DNA from: Sapria himalayana
Lineage: Eukaryota > Streptophyta > Magnoliopsida > Malpighiales > Rafflesiaceae
NCBI GenBank assembly: GCA_029783825.1
Contig: JAREIK010001718.1
Span: forward strand, 2,112,898-2,176,897
Direction of reading: 5' to 3'
DNA: 64,000 bases
In this document: positions 45,190-57,649 of the stretch, piece by piece
Layout: each line of letters starts with the position of its first letter
Numbering within the stretch: position 1 is the first letter of the stretch
Program-made: the position numbers and the translations under genes
Notes under the pieces: model-generated
Seen by the model: the letters and a program-made list of their open reading frames with translations, nothing else
Database searches by the model: none
Told to the model about the DNA's origin: nothing

Positions 45190-48100
45190 TTAAGTTTCCT
45201 CCATACATGTAGGAGAACATAGAATAACATTTATAGTGTTGTTGTCACTAGATGCATGAAGATTTATTTCTCTACGAATTATTTGTTGAGTTCCTCTGCT
45301 CCTCCCCATACTTTGAGAACCTATGCCACTTGAATGATTACTTTGCATACCTAAATCAAGTTACATAAATATATCAAAATATACAGAGGTAATACAAACA
45401 TTATATGAAATATCATAATAACATAACTTAATGAAAAACTCATTGACATTATAAAAAGCAATTAAAATATTTTAATTTAACATCCACTTTTCAATAATTA
45501 CAAAATAAGAATGAAAAAATAACATGACAGTCAATAAATTAAAATATTTTAATTTTACATTCACTAAGTAAAGTTCGAAGGCTATCATTTGCCCCATGAA
45601 TGATTGAATAGACTTCCACATCATTCTTTTGAAATGCTGATACATGCAATGGAGTGACCATAACACATTTTGTTCAATAATTTCAATTGATAATCTAAGT
45701 TTTATTTTACATATTACACACCAGTGATACCAATTTCTTCTTGTGGTTGGATATGTGGTGTAATACACTTGTCCGGCTTGTACCACAAAAATAAATGGCT
45801 CATGCTTATGATAAAATTTATTATGGTGCATATCAAAAAGGTTGTATTGATGATGAATTTTGGTACCCATATTTGGAATTGGATCAAACCATTCACACTT
45901 AAACAGAACAGTCATCTTAATTGGTAAAGCATGATACTCCACGTCTAGAATTTCAATTAGTCATCCATTAAAATCAGTATTATATGTAGTATAGTTAGAC
46001 ATTTTGATGCAAATACCACTATTCATTGCAGCTCTATTTGAAATATATTTCAAAGTGTGAAATTTGTATCCATTTACATAATGTATGATATATATCGGTA
46101 AACTTAATCGTAATGGTTATTTTACAATATCCTTCATTTATTTGTTATATATATTTGATGAAAAAAACTACACCAACAAAATGATAAAGGATAAATTCAT
46201 ACATATATAATGTTGCATGTAATTATTTAGAATCATAAATGATAAATTATATACTAATATATTTTTCAAACCAATTTGCAAAATCATTTTCAAGCTTTGC
46301 ATCAATTGATTCATCACCAATATGACAAAAAAGAAAATATTATTCAAAAACAAAATTAAAGATATTTTGATTAATTAAAATGTTATATCGCATACAATGA
46401 CAAAAAAAAGAAAATATGAAAATATGAAAATATTATAATAATCTTACTTAGTATAAGCTGTAACTTCCTCACAGTTCAATAAAATATATGTGTGTGCAGC
46501 ATTATACTCTAAGTCATCCAAAAAATATTTAGATATTGCTTAACCATATGATCTACCCCCTTGTATGAATATAGAAAGCATATCAATTTCATATGATCTA
46601 TCCCCCATACCATATACATTATTTGGCGACAATATTTTATGTTGATTATACAATTGTGATCAAAAGTAGTGCGCACCAAATGCTAAAGCCTCTTCGACCA
46701 AGTAAGCATTCCATATTGATCCTTCGACTTTGACTTTATTTCGAACATTATTTTTCAATTTTCTAAGATACATAAAATTAATATATATTAGAAAAAAAAT
46801 AATCGATAGATAAATTAATATTTTTATATTAAGAAATGAAAAATATATTACCTCTCAAATAAATACATTCATATTAATTGCATAGGACCTACTATAATGG
46901 ATTTGTATGGCAAGTAGACTAGGAGATGGTCCATAGAATCAGAGAAGTTATGAGAAAAAATATGCTCAAGTTTACATAAAATTATGGGCATGCCATTTTG
47001 TAATTGCTCAATTTCTTCCTTTCTTATGATATTACAAGTAAGATTCTTAAAGGAAATACTTATTTCAGTTAATGCTTCCCAAATATTTTGTGGAAGTAAT
47101 TCATAGAATACTATGGGTATTAGTCTCTACATGAACACAAGGTAATCATGACTTTTAATTCCAAATAACTTATGCTTCTTTATATCAACACATCTTCTCA
47201 TGTTAGATGCATATCCATCAATGAACCTGAGCCATATTAGATATTTGCACAAAGCTTTCTTTGCATCCTTTTCAAAACTATAACAAGTCTTTGGAAATTT
47301 ATTCCTTGATTCATCCTTTGTAACTCTCGAGATGAACATAAATCTTTCAAATCATCTCTTGATTTGGTATTATCTTTTGTTTTCCCCTTCATATTCATTA
47401 TAGTATTAAAAATATTATCAAAAAAAAAAGTTCTTCTCAATATGCATAACTTTTAAGTTGTGTCTAATAATATTTGTTTTCCAATATGACATATCCAAAA
47501 AGATACATTTTTCTGCCAACCACGGTGATAAATCTTTGAAATTTGTGTTTTGAGGAAATCTGCATCACCATCCATAATATTTTTGAACTTTTATCTTTCA
47601 ATTAATTTTTAATATCTCATTACCCGACCTCAAGGGTAATGCACTTTTAACGACTTTATGGCCTTTCTAAAATGCATCAATATTCATTTGAAATGGATGT
47701 TCCATATGTAAGAATTTATGATGACTATCAAACTAATAAGTCTTTCCTTTTTTACTCAAATAAAAGGCATATGAGTCCTCCATGCAATAAAGTCAAGCTA
47801 ATTTTCCTATAGTACTCCATTCAGACAATATTGAATATGTAGGAAAGTCACTTTAGTCAACATTAGCACTGCTCATATTTTAAAGTTTCATTTTCTAGAT
47901 ATATCATATGTTTCGTCATCATCCTTCCATAAATTTTTGAGCTCTACTATAAGGGGCTATAGAAAAACATCCAATTTGTCTTATGGATTTCTCGGATCGG
48001 GCATGATAACACACAAAAATATGTATACATCTTTCATATACATTCATGGTAGTAAGTTATAAGGTATAATAATAACCATCCATAAAGAGTATTATTTCCC

Positions 48101-48960
48101 TATATGTCCAGATGACTGGAATCTATCTATGCACAACCATAATCTAACATTTTGACTTTCATCTGTAAATAATGAATGATAATCATCAAATTGTTTTCAA
48201 GATGAAGAATCTTAGCAATACTTAATCATGACATCTTCAATAACATAATTTTTGTGCCAACTCATATCACTAGCAGTAATATCAAATGCAAATAATCTTT
48301 GTAGACAAGGAGTCAATGAGAAATAATACATCCTCTTGTAAGGAATATTTGTTTTTTGCCTTTTACATGTATTTCTTTTGTACCAATGATAGTTCCATGA
48401 ATTATATATAATTGCTTTAATATCTATGCCCCAATATATCATGTAGCTATTAATGTAGCAATGTATTTTTTTCCACCAACAAACCTAAACCTCGCATTAA
48501 TTTTTTTGTGCAGTAAAAACTATCTGTCATGACATTATTCTTTGGTAATAATTCAGACAACAACTAATAATTCAAAAAAATGATGCTTTGCCTTTAAATT
48601 TATTAGTCTGGCCATCGTAGATAACTTTGAGTGGCCATATGGATTACCTTCCCAAATCTCTTTTTCTGAAACCTTTAACATTTCAAAAAATTATTTTATT
48701 GATTATATTGGGATATCGTAAGTGATATCCAGATTTAATGAATGACCAATAATATTATTTATAATTGCTTCACATGCATCATTGGGATTAGCAAATTTTA
48801 CTGTAACAATTGAATCAACATTTCTATATACATAATGATAAGTTATTTGTAAGACAACTATTTCCCCGTGTTTATATTGAATATAATAGTCACTAACAAA
48901 TTCATTTTTTACAAGATGATATTGTATTGTGTCCACATCATAAAAACTATGATTTTGACA
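45190..48960 (-). pseudogene. TNP2-type CACTA (En/Spm) transposase, full-length but broken
   Basis: TNP2/TNPD is the transposase that cuts CACTA termini. On the minus strand the conserved blocks occur in order. First is the N-terminal part with a KIHCYINSYMIYWG segment (usual KIDACPNDCILFW) near 48430-48480. Next is IPYKRMYYFSLTPCLQRLFA near 48270-48340. Then come FPTYSILSEWSTIGKLA and YCMEDSYAFYLSKKGKTY (47745-47850). Next is RHNLKVMHIEKN (47430-47465) and the KGKTKDNTKSRDDLKDL segment. The DUF4218-type GYASNMRRCVDIKKHKLFG and IKSHDYLVFM follow at 47127-47220, then LEHIFSHNFSDSMDHL and LPYKS near 46890-46970. Last is the DUF4216-type VLFKCEWFDPIPNMG, then EPFIFVVQAGQVYY (45760-45915). A last exon may follow at 45190-45349 (splice-like tttag before it). 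Many stops and frameshifts show it is dead. The HCYINSYMIYW block has lost its cysteines. Confidence 0.92.
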
Positions 48961-49899
48961 TTTAAGAGCATTACATGATATCTTATTTTTGTTTCATCTA
49001 TAAATTCATGCTATTTTTTAATAAAAATAATAAATTCCTCAACCCCATTTATAAATTCATTAGTTAAAAATATATTATTTAGTCTTACATTCATTCATTG
49101 ACGACTAGGGCATATAATATTTTATATTCCTGTAACACATAATATTAATATTTTTAGAATAATAATAATAATATATAGAGATATGTTTGTAATAAAATAT
49201 AGTAATATTTTTACGAAATTGCATAAATAAAACAAATAAGTTGAGTAAAATACGTATTAGATAATTTTAGATTAAAATTAGAAAAGATAAGTTGTTCCCA
49301 TGTAATTTTGTTAATTCATTACATTTAACTATTCTAATTGCATACCCTACTTACATTTTGTTTTCATTATTATTGTTATTACAAATGAATATTTAGTAAT
49401 TGTTTTAATAATTTTAAATTGTTTTTTTTAGGTTACGCCATTAATATGAGTTATTCAATTTTGAAATTATCAAATATCTTTTAATTCTAGTAAGGAAACT
49501 AAATGCAATATAAAATTGGTGTATTAATTGTAAGTCAATAATAAAATACACAAAATATCATAAATAAATTAGGTTACAAAAAAAAACATATGAAAGTATA
49601 AGAAAAAAATGTAAAAAAATGTAAAAAATTTATAATTTATAATTATATTTATAATAATTTAGCAAAACAATCAGATAGAACCCAATATAAATATTAAGAA
49701 TGGAAAAAAAATTACACGTAACACAAAAACACACAAATAGAAGTATTCTTGAATACTATACATACGGAATATAATATTAATCATAATTTTTTACCTCAAT
49801 TATAGATAAAAATTATGTTTAATAATATATGAAGGATAGGTAATCCAAACACGCATCAGATGAAATTACAACAAAACTAAAAAATCCCCAAGGGAACAC
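48961..49899. other. AT-rich 5' region of the TNP2 element
   Basis: No coding blocks are recognised. It lies between the inferred CACTA 5' terminus and TNP2, and so probably holds leader and intron sequence. Confidence 0.4.
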
Positions 49900-50386
49900 T
49901 TCGAAGTTCGAAGTGGTCATTTGAAATTAATTATCGTATTTTAACAACGGAATTTAATTGCGTTGCTAAAACGTGACAAAATGACGTACCGTCACATAAT
50001 CATTTAAATTTATATAACGACAGATTTAAAATCTCTCGCAATAATAGAAATAGATACAATTTCTATTTATGATTATAAATGGATATAATTTTCATTTTTG
50101 ATTATAAATGGATATAATTTTCATTTATGATTATAAATGGATACAAATATTTCTATCATTAACTTTCATGCAAGGATATCCGCTTCTCACTTTACGGATC
50201 ATTTAGTGAAGAATATAATAACTCAAAATTTTCCATCGCTAAACAGTGACAAAAATTTTGTCCATTTCACTTTTTGAGTGGTTTTGTGTATTCCATTTCT
50301 AACTCATTTCAAATCTGTCTCTAATTTTTGAAATAGATTTGGGCATTTCTATTTTTCATTTCTAGATGATTTATTTATTGTAGTAA
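49900..50386 (-). mobile_element. Probable 5' terminus of the TNP2-bearing CACTA element
   Basis: The block carries subterminal words (acaacggaatttaattgc, cgttgctaaaacgtgac, ataacgacagatttaaaatc, catcgctaaacagtgac). It ends in tttattgtagta near 50385, whose reverse complement TACTACAATAAA is one base off the CACTACAA start. TNP2 is transcribed away from this end on the minus strand, as expected. No partner terminus or target duplication was identified. Confidence 0.55.
50061..50148 (+). repeat. Three tandem copies of a 29-30 bp unit
   Basis: The unit ttcatttatgattataaatg followed by gatataatt is repeated three times with one or two differences, within the CACTA subterminal region. Confidence 0.9.
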
Positions 50387-50860
50387 CTATAAACTTATAT
50401 GTATGTTTGAAATGTATATATATAATATGAACTTACATACATTTGAAATAAACAATATATATTATAAGTTTATTTATATGCTTGAAACGTATATAAGTTT
50501 ATCCATATGTTTGAAATAGAAAATGTAAATTATAAGTTTATACATATGTTTTTAATGAATATATACACATTATAAACTTATAAAATATACATGACAATTG
50601 ACATACACACATACTATATACTATGTATATATTATATACTATGTACATCCACACTATATCTACATACAAAGTATATAAAGTATATACATACATATACATT
50701 GTGTATATAAAATTTACAAATTAATGATAAGATTAAGTTTAATAAATGAAAAATATTTGTATCATTTATGGTTGCAAAATTAAGTGTATAAACATATAAT
50801 TTTACAAACTTTTTTAAAACTTTCAATAATTATATATATATTTTCAATTAATTCTTATGA
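50387..50860. other. AT-rich spacer with a degenerate short repeat
   Basis: The phrase ataagtttatacatatgttt, followed by gaaatgtatata, recurs about five times at 50390-50600 with variation. Beyond that lies AT-rich DNA upstream of the host gene. The ORF 50632-50826 (minus) is low-complexity. Confidence 0.55.
50829..50841 (+). promoter_or_regulatory. Candidate TATA element of the WD40 gene
   Basis: attatatatatat lies about 225 bases upstream of the ATG. In such AT-rich DNA this is weak evidence. No other core-promoter sign is clear between it and the ATG, where composition becomes more GC-rich (50940-51060), as in a 5' untranslated region. Confidence 0.25.
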
Positions 50861-51064
50861 AAAAAAAAAAGAGTTCATTGTCCCCAAATTTAAATTAACA
50901 AACAAATCTCTTGAACATTGACTTCACTCAAATAACTTAAATGGAGGGCCTTCTTATCCAGCTTCACGCCTGCACATGGGATAGCATCCTAGTCCACCCT
51001 CAGCCACTGCTTTTCATGTCACATCCACCATCCACGAGAAACACATTGAATTAACTGAGAGAAA

Positions 51065-53152
51065 ATGGATTCGTTTCTTCTTATCTTGGCCATCTCTTTG
51101 ATTCTAGCATCTCTGATTGCATTCTTCTTCTTCAAATCCTACTTTATTGAAAGAACTTCTGAAATTAAATCCATCTCCAAACCTCATCTCCATTTAATTG
51201 CCAAGAAGTCCAAAAAGGCTTCTAGGCCTGTAATCAAGAATCTAAATATTTCTCATGGCCTTGCCAAGGTTCGTCACTAGACTTATTGAATTATAATTGT
51301 ATCCTCCGTGAAACTTGGGTTTGGTTTTATCTATGAATTTTATCGAATGGGCAATATAGGATCAGCAGTTGAAACATCATCCATTATACGTGAACACTTT
51401 GAAAGGACACGTGGATTCAATATCTGGTTTGTGTTTCTCTCATGATGGGCGGAGGCTGGCAATAGGTACAAGCTTCTTAAATAGTTTCTAATGGAAAATT
51501 GTGGTTTTCGTTTTTGTTAATGCGTTTCATTTGGAAGAAGTCGCAACCATCTAATGATTAAGTGTTAATTCAAGAGTTCACTTGATTTACAGTGTTTGAA
51601 GAGTTTTTTCACGGGCTGCAATAGGAACCGTTATATCTTTTGTTCTTTTGTATGTGTATGGTAGAAATGGTGTTGACTTATTATTATGTGAAGGCCATCA
51701 AGCTTATTGATTACTAATTGTAATTAAATGTGTATATTTAGAATGGCATCAATGCTGCTTGATATTTCATTTGAAAGCCTGAAATGGGCTCTGGAATATT
51801 TTTTCACGAATATAGTTTGAAGTTCATCTAACTACTAAGGGTGAAATTGAGTTTTCAGCTACACAATTTATTGAGGGTAGTTTTAAACTACACATAAGTC
51901 CATTTAAATTGACAGTGGAGATTGAGTTGTTCATGATGCAAGCAAAATGTGGTTAGAATGGTTGACTCACAAATTGCCCAAGGTAGTTTTGTCAAGGGTT
52001 TTGCCCAAATTAATTTTAAAGAGCCTCTTTGATTCCCAGGGCTAAAGTCTTGCAAGTCATGTGTGTCCATATCCAATGTACAAGGCTTATGTCTAACATG
52101 GGTCTAAGACAGATATATATTTTTGAAAGTATTATCTCTGATAAATTAGAGAAGTTATGTCTGATTGTGTGGAACCCGAGACATATTTTGGCAAGTCTTG
52201 CAACTGCTATCGCATAAATGTGCATTTTTTTTTAATTTTGATAAAATCAAAGGGTTAGAAGGCAATATCGATGGACTACTAGCAAATTAATATTGAATCT
52301 TAAAGTCTTTCAAGTTGTGCTAACCAGTATTAATATTGATCTTATTTGAATAAGAGTGGTAGTTTGTCTGGTGCTCTGGAGCAACCAGCTACAGAAATCT
52401 GCATAAAATTTCTGGGTTAATGGTTCTTTGCTAGCAAATTTTGTTGGAATGCTTTATGTTATTCTTGCATTCATGGTGTGCTTTCTGTTCCTTGTGAACA
52501 GTAACCCCATGGTGTATCATCTTGTCACTTATACCACAAGAACTTTTCATGTGATTTTCACCAGAATAACAAATGGCTATTGTGTTGTTGCTGTGATATG
52601 TTAATTGTAAAATTTGAGCTAAATTGCCATTTTCCACAATGAAATTGTGGAAGCATCCTCTTAATTGCTTACCATGATATGTAGTCTGCAAACAGCTTGT
52701 GCAAATGGAATGATCAGGGTATTCAACTTGGATAATGCTGCGAGTAAAGACTTCAGGTACGCACACAAAACTCTCTGGGCCATACGCAATAAAGCTTCTA
52801 CAAGTGATGAGCATCTGTCGTGCATTGTTTGGCTTGTCTTATTTTACATTTTTATGCAGTGTTCTAACGATCAAATTGAATGATGGGTCTTCTCCAAGAG
52901 CAGTGGTTTTTTCTGATGATGCATCTTCCATAATAGTGGCTTCTGTTGCTCAAAATGGGACAACACTACGCATGTATGTAGAACAAAAGTTGACTTCTAG
53001 TGAATCTCCGCAGAAATCCAAGCATCCTCTACCAGAAATCAAATGGATCAATTATAATATTCACAAGGATAAAAGTGTCATATCCCTTGTTGGAAGCGCT
53101 TCAACTTATGGTCATGGTAATGGAAGTACAATTATTGCCTCATGTTCTGAAG
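51065..53152 (+). CDS. Transducin beta-like 2 type WD40 protein, first four exons
   Basis: This looks like a working host gene. Exons fit at 51065-51268, 51360-51465, 52696-52756 and 52860-53152, all in frame with no stop. Introns 1-3 (91, 1230 and 103 bases) are GT-AG. The ATG sits in good context (gagaaaATGG). Residues 1-30 form a membrane anchor (MDSFLLILAISLILASLIAF, then FFFKSYFI) followed by a basic stretch, as in ER-anchored TBL2-like proteins. Exon 2 begins the WD40 part (LKGHVDSISGLCFSHDGRRL), exon 3 gives ACANGMIRVFNLD, and exon 4 gives FSDDASSIIVASVAQNG, PLPEIKW and GSTIIASCSEG. The remaining exons, about half of an expected protein of some 450 residues, are not in the window. Exon 4 ends at a GC donor, so the next intron exceeds 10.8 kb. 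TBL2-like proteins are poorly characterised in plants; a scaffolding role at the ER is inference. Confidence 0.85.
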
Positions 53153-53158
53153 GCAAGT
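53149..53158 (+). other. GC splice donor of intron 4
   Basis: Exon 4 ends ...GAAG and the intron starts GCAAGT, the strong consensus of the minor GC-AG intron class (AG|GCAAGT). The phase (one base of a glycine codon left over) fits the family sequence, where SEG is followed by T-D. No GT donor keeps both frame and homology at this place. Confidence 0.7.
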
Positions 53159-53739
53159 ACAGTTGTTTTTAAAAAATCATTAATTGTATTCCCCAAGGGG
53201 ATATGCATGTTTTTAATTTGCATAATGACTTTAATTTTGTTAAGAGTTGTGTTTTATTTTTATCTTATTTTGTACTTGGCATGAAATGTGTTCCATTGTT
53301 TTATTCCATGCACAATCTATGCATGTACTCCTTCATCTAAAAGTAAAAGAGGTATAATTCTCAAAGATATATTTCTCTTTGTATTTTGTTAATTAGAATT
53401 AGCAAAAAAATATAACTTTATTAATCAACCATAACATATAATACAAGAGATAGTATTGGAGCACTCTTACCACAAATACAATATATATGAATAATATTAT
53501 TCATATATTTTGTATACAACTATACATATAATATTTTTATTTGTTTATTATTTTATTAAATTTATTATGTGAATATTCAACCTATGAACTACCTTATTCT
53601 CCTTTTCTATTTATATATAGCTTTATGGATCATATTTCATTGCATAAAAAATGGTGGTTTAGTTTAATTTTTATAGAATGTTTTTATATTTTTTACGGTA
53701 TCAAAATTAAGCTTTGTACACCCTAGAGAGACAGTGTGC
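53159..53739 (+). other. Intron 4, first part, AT-rich
   Basis: No element or exon is recognised. The frames 53000-53284 and 53541-53726 are read-through or chance. Confidence 0.5.
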
Positions 53740-54090
53740 TATAGTGAAAATATAATTCTAACATGTTGCTGGCATAATACATGCCAGCAACATGGTGTGC
53801 TTGTGGTGTTGTATGACAATGCAGTACAAACATGGTGTGCATGGGTTGTGCGACAATGTGGTGTAGGTGCCACAATGTAGTGCAGATGTGATGCACGTGT
53901 GATGCATGAGGTGCTATGCAACAGACATGGTCCATAACTCCATATATTGTCCATACATGGTTCATATATGGTTTATGTGGTGTCGTGCAATAGAGTTATG
54001 CACATGTGACCATGACACATGCATAGTGCATATGAAATAGTATGGTGCATGTATAATAGAGAAATGTTGGATATGTATGGTACATGTGTT
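53740..54090. repeat. GTGCATG/CATGGT word-repeat cluster
   Basis: Irregularly repeated words such as atggtgtgcatgg, gtgatgcacgtgtgatgcat and catggttcatatatgg run for about 350 bases. They produce overlapping open frames on the minus strand (53723-53965, 53739-53954) rich in His and Cys. These are not genes. Confidence 0.7.
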
Positions 54091-54239
54091 ATATTGTGAT
54101 ATCTACTTGCTATGCTGTGGTAAGGTTTATTGTGACTTGATAAAGGAAGTAAAATATTTTGTTATTACTATTTGGAAACTAGGAAAGATAAACTATACAA
54201 AATGAGCTATTAAAGTTTATATGTAGTTCCTTAGGTAAG

Positions 54240-54860
54240 GAAAATTTGATCATCTGACAAAAAATCCTTTGAGTGATGAGATGAAGAGGATTGATTATTG
54301 ATTGATTCTTGATGACTAATTGCGTTGTGACAATTTTTTAGTTGGAATATCATTAATTTTTATTTCTTATACTACTTGCAAGGTATTATGAGAATTGACA
54401 TGATTCTTATATTTATCGCGACCTAAGCAAATATAATATGGTATTTTACTTGATGAAATTAATATTAAAGGAGCTTAGAGAGTTAGAGTATATTATTATT
54501 CATTTTATTTGGCTAGCTACTTTGTTCTTGTTGTTCCCATTAGAAATAAATGTAATTTTTGGAGTGAGATGGAGAGATAATTTAATTGCATGATATTGTT
54601 ATATTATTTACTAGATAGTATTGTGGGGTTTTGTAGCTATGTTTTGAGTAATATTTTTTTTTTCTAAGTGATAGATTTATCATCAAATAATTTAATATAT
54701 GTCTAGACTAAATAGATAGACTCATTAGAGATCTCATACTACTCGTGTCAAAGACATGCAAAGTAGTAGTCATGCAAGAGGTAGAGACAAGAGATCCTTA
54801 GTGCAATGCACACATTGTAGGAAGAATAATAATTTTAGAGAGAATTATTGAGAGTAATTT
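54240..54860 (+). pseudogene. Ty1-copia gag remnant with zinc knuckle
   Basis: The plus strand, with stops and frame changes, reads a gag-like region (KFDHLTKNPLSDEMKRIDY at about 54240) and later a basic stretch and zinc knuckle, RGRDKRSLVQCTHCRKNN (about 54780-54835). That resembles the CxxCGxxGH knuckle of copia gag but lacks the later His and Cys. It is followed, after an insertion, by copia protease sequence. Confidence 0.6.
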
Positions 54861-54944
54861 TAGAGAGGAAATCGAAAGTAATGTAGATTGTTGAGAGAGA
54901 GAGTCCTCACTTAAATTCTCCCTATAATTCATAATTTTTAAAAG

Positions 54945-55450
54945 TTTCTTTAATGCTTCAATGCGCACCTCAAGGCAAGACATTTGTAAAATGTCTCAAG
55001 GCTTTAAAAAAAGATTGGTTCAATAGAACTCCACGCGAGCTCTGTTAAACTCGATGAAGCTTATGGAGCTCCATCGAACTCCACGATAGAGCATGCTAGA
55101 GTTTGTCGGAGCTCACCAGAGCTCACTGGAGCTCTACGAAGCTCCATCAAGCTTTTCGTGGAGCAAAGGAGAGGGGCGAGGGCAAGGGGCGAGGGCAAGG
55201 GGAGAGGGGCGAGGGGCAAATCCATGGAAAATTAAAAAAAATATTTTAATAAATTATCAAAATTTATTAAAATTAGATAATAATATTAATTAATAAATAG
55301 TATTAAATTAATAAATAATATTAAATTAAAATAAAAATAAAAATAGAGAATTTAATAAATTTAAAATTTATTAAATTTATGTCTTATGCCGTAACAAAAA
55401 ACTTACGCCTTAACGACTTGAGATTTATGTCTCGCCTCACGGACACAAAA
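54945..55450. mobile_element. Probable non-autonomous hAT-like insertion, GC-rich core
   Basis: The edges carry the words gcgcacctcaaggcaagaca (left, about 54960) and cttacgccttaacgacttg followed by gtctcgcctcac (right, 55402-55440). These have the style of subterminal gcctyaaggcg motifs of plant hAT elements. The interior has a patch of gagctc words (55035-55150: gagctcaccagagctcactg) and a tandem repeat ggggcgagggcaa at 55170-55215. It separates copia gag from copia protease. No clean target duplication was found. The plus ORF 55093-55293 lies here and is not a gene. Confidence 0.4.
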
Positions 55451-55499
55451 ATATTTTGTCTTTTACTTTTAACTTTTAAAACTTTACTATAATTCACTT

Positions 55500-56500
55500 A
55501 GATTATTATGAGAGAGAAATATGTATATTTTTTACTAGTGAGGTAATAATATATGCTTTACATCCTTTAGGCGTTATATTTTGTACCAATCATCTTTTAA
55601 TTATTGACTATTGGGTAATCAACTCAAGTATAAATAATTATATCATAGGTAAATATTTATTATTTGTTATTTTTCCTACGTCTCTAAATGATGTTATAAT
55701 TAATAATAAAATATGTAAAATTTTTAGTTATGATAATATTAATCATGATATTTTATTTTTATATTGAATTTTATTTATTCTAGAATATTTAAATAGTTTA
55801 TTTACTAAACAATTCAATATTTTTATCATTGTTTCTCTTATTGATATTATTTTGTAGGATTTTGAGATTTTAATAAACTTTTATTTTGAATTGAGCAAAA
55901 TAATTTGTATATGTTATTTTTCTACTATTAGGAAATCTATTATTAGGAGATCTATTAGGTATTTGTGTGGAATTAACTATTTGCTTATTTATTATTGACT
56001 TATTATTTTATACTTGATCATTATTAGAGAGAAATATATAACATTTCATACTAATAAGGTAATAATAATACTTTCCATCCTTTAGAAATTAGAATTTTCA
56101 CCTATTATTTTTTCATTCTTCACTCCTAGGTAATCTACTCAAGCATAAATAATCATGTTACAGGTAATTATTTATTATTTGTTATTTTTTATACTTCTCT
56201 AAATGTTGTTATAATTAATTATAGAATATTTGGAGTTCTTATTTATGATAATATTTATTATCATTAATTATTTCTATATTAAGTTCTATTTATTTTTGAA
56301 TATTTGAATAATTAATTTTTAAATAACTCATTATTATTATCATTGTTTTTCCTATTGATATTGTTTTGAATGATCATGAGATTTTAATAATGATTTTTAT
56401 TTTGGATTGAACATAATAATTTGTGTTTTTTATATTATTAAGAGAATTATTATATATTTGAGTATTATTAATCATTTACTTGTTCATTTTTGATTGAGTC
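55500..56500 (+). pseudogene. Copia protease and GAG-pre-integrase region, tandemly duplicated
   Basis: 55500-55960 reads WVINSSINNYIIGKYLLF near 55610-55665, the counterpart of the copia protease start WIIDSGATDHMTGNSSLF, with the catalytic D of DSG changed to N. Near 55815-55920 follows TKQFNIFIIV and a DFE segment, like the later TKQLNCSITFFP and QDLxTG blocks. The whole block is repeated at 56020-56440 (for example taggtaatctactcaagcat, then aaataatcatgttacaggta), an offset near 520 bases. Stops are frequent. Confidence 0.7.
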
Positions 56501-56559
56501 ATAAATCTTTGATCAAATTGAGAATTTTAAATCTCAATATAAAACTTATCTTTAAATTA

Positions 56560-57230
56560 GATTATGAGATTTATCAGATAAAAAAGTATATCGTAATTTC
56601 CTAACAACGGCGGCTGGAATTGTGTGGGTTAGAATTTATTAGACTATTTCAATTTGATTCATTTAAATATTTTAAAACTTAGTAGAATTGAGATTTGAGA
56701 TGACATGATATATTTATTATTTTTATTGATAATTATATTTGTTTTATTTGTTTTTTTTGAAAATATATTTATTTTTTTTTATTTTTCAGTTTTTTCTTGA
56801 AATAATTAAAAATAAATTTAATAAAAAATATTATAATTATATTAAGTGATAATGCTTTAAAGTATATGCCCTATAATTTTAACATATAATGTATTAATCT
56901 TGAGTTCATTTATTAATTTTTTTGTTGACACACTCGCATGAGTTTTTATTGATAAGTAATAATAAAATTTTATTATCAAAAAATCTTTATAGCTCTATTT
57001 TGCATCAAACTATTATATGCATTATTAAATACATTATAAATGTTCACTTTTATCTTCCGTATGATGGTTCATGCATCTTGGGATTTTCTTTTGTGTCATC
57101 TTTTGTTTTGCTCCTGTTAGATATAATATATTGTTGCTGTGAATATGACTTTCTTGAAATTATTTTTTGGCGTATCCACTTCATATTCTTTGCATAGAAG
57201 CTTTAACATGCTGGAAATTGAAAATGCACC
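56560..57230 (+). pseudogene. Copia integrase remnant
   Basis: At about 56845-56885 the plus strand reads SDNALKYMPYNFN, the counterpart of the copia integrase RSDNxxEYxSxxF motif. At 56930-56945 a gttgacacactcgca stretch corresponds to the usual (V)DTPQQNG. Downstream to 57180 there are frames equivalent to the MLxxxNxPxxFWxEA and YLINRMPS blocks, badly decayed. It ends near 57230; RT is not seen. Confidence 0.6.
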
Positions 57231-57499
57231 TCCTTGATTTTCTATCCACCACATGATATCTTGCTAGATTTTTCTGCAAAATATGCATTAAAAGAAAATC
57301 TAAAGAATAATAACATTATTGGAGATGAAATTACGAACCTAAATCATCCTAGTCCATGCACATTTTTTTTTCTGTCGGTGTGCTGTGAGGAACTTGTAAG
57401 ATTGAGCAATGATATTATCATTAGTGCCCCATATAGTAATTATATGTTTAACAATTTGATCATCTATAATAGTTAAGATCAAATTGTCTCCAATGTTAA
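57231..57499. other. Unassigned intron segment
   Basis: The plus ORF 57234-57476 has no family resemblance. A ten-T run at 57362-57371 could be the poly-A tail (on the minus strand) of the neighbouring LINE. Confidence 0.35.
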
Positions 57500-57649
57500 T
57501 TAGAGACTTTTAGAAGAGGGAATCATCTTTTGATGTATGAGCATGACAATTCTAGATGCTTGATGTTATTAGATATAGATGGTGAATCCATCTAATTCAC
57601 AACGAGTCTTTTTATTAATGTTCTAAAAGGTTTTTATAAAAAAAGATTT

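Noticed and set aside
45472..45942. 156-codon frame as an independent gene
   Set aside because: It is the C-terminal DUF4216-type part of the broken TNP2 transposase, only one piece of it.
53739..53965. His/Cys-rich minus frames as a metal-binding peptide
   Set aside because: Two overlapping frames in a GTGCATG word-repeat; no start context or homologue.
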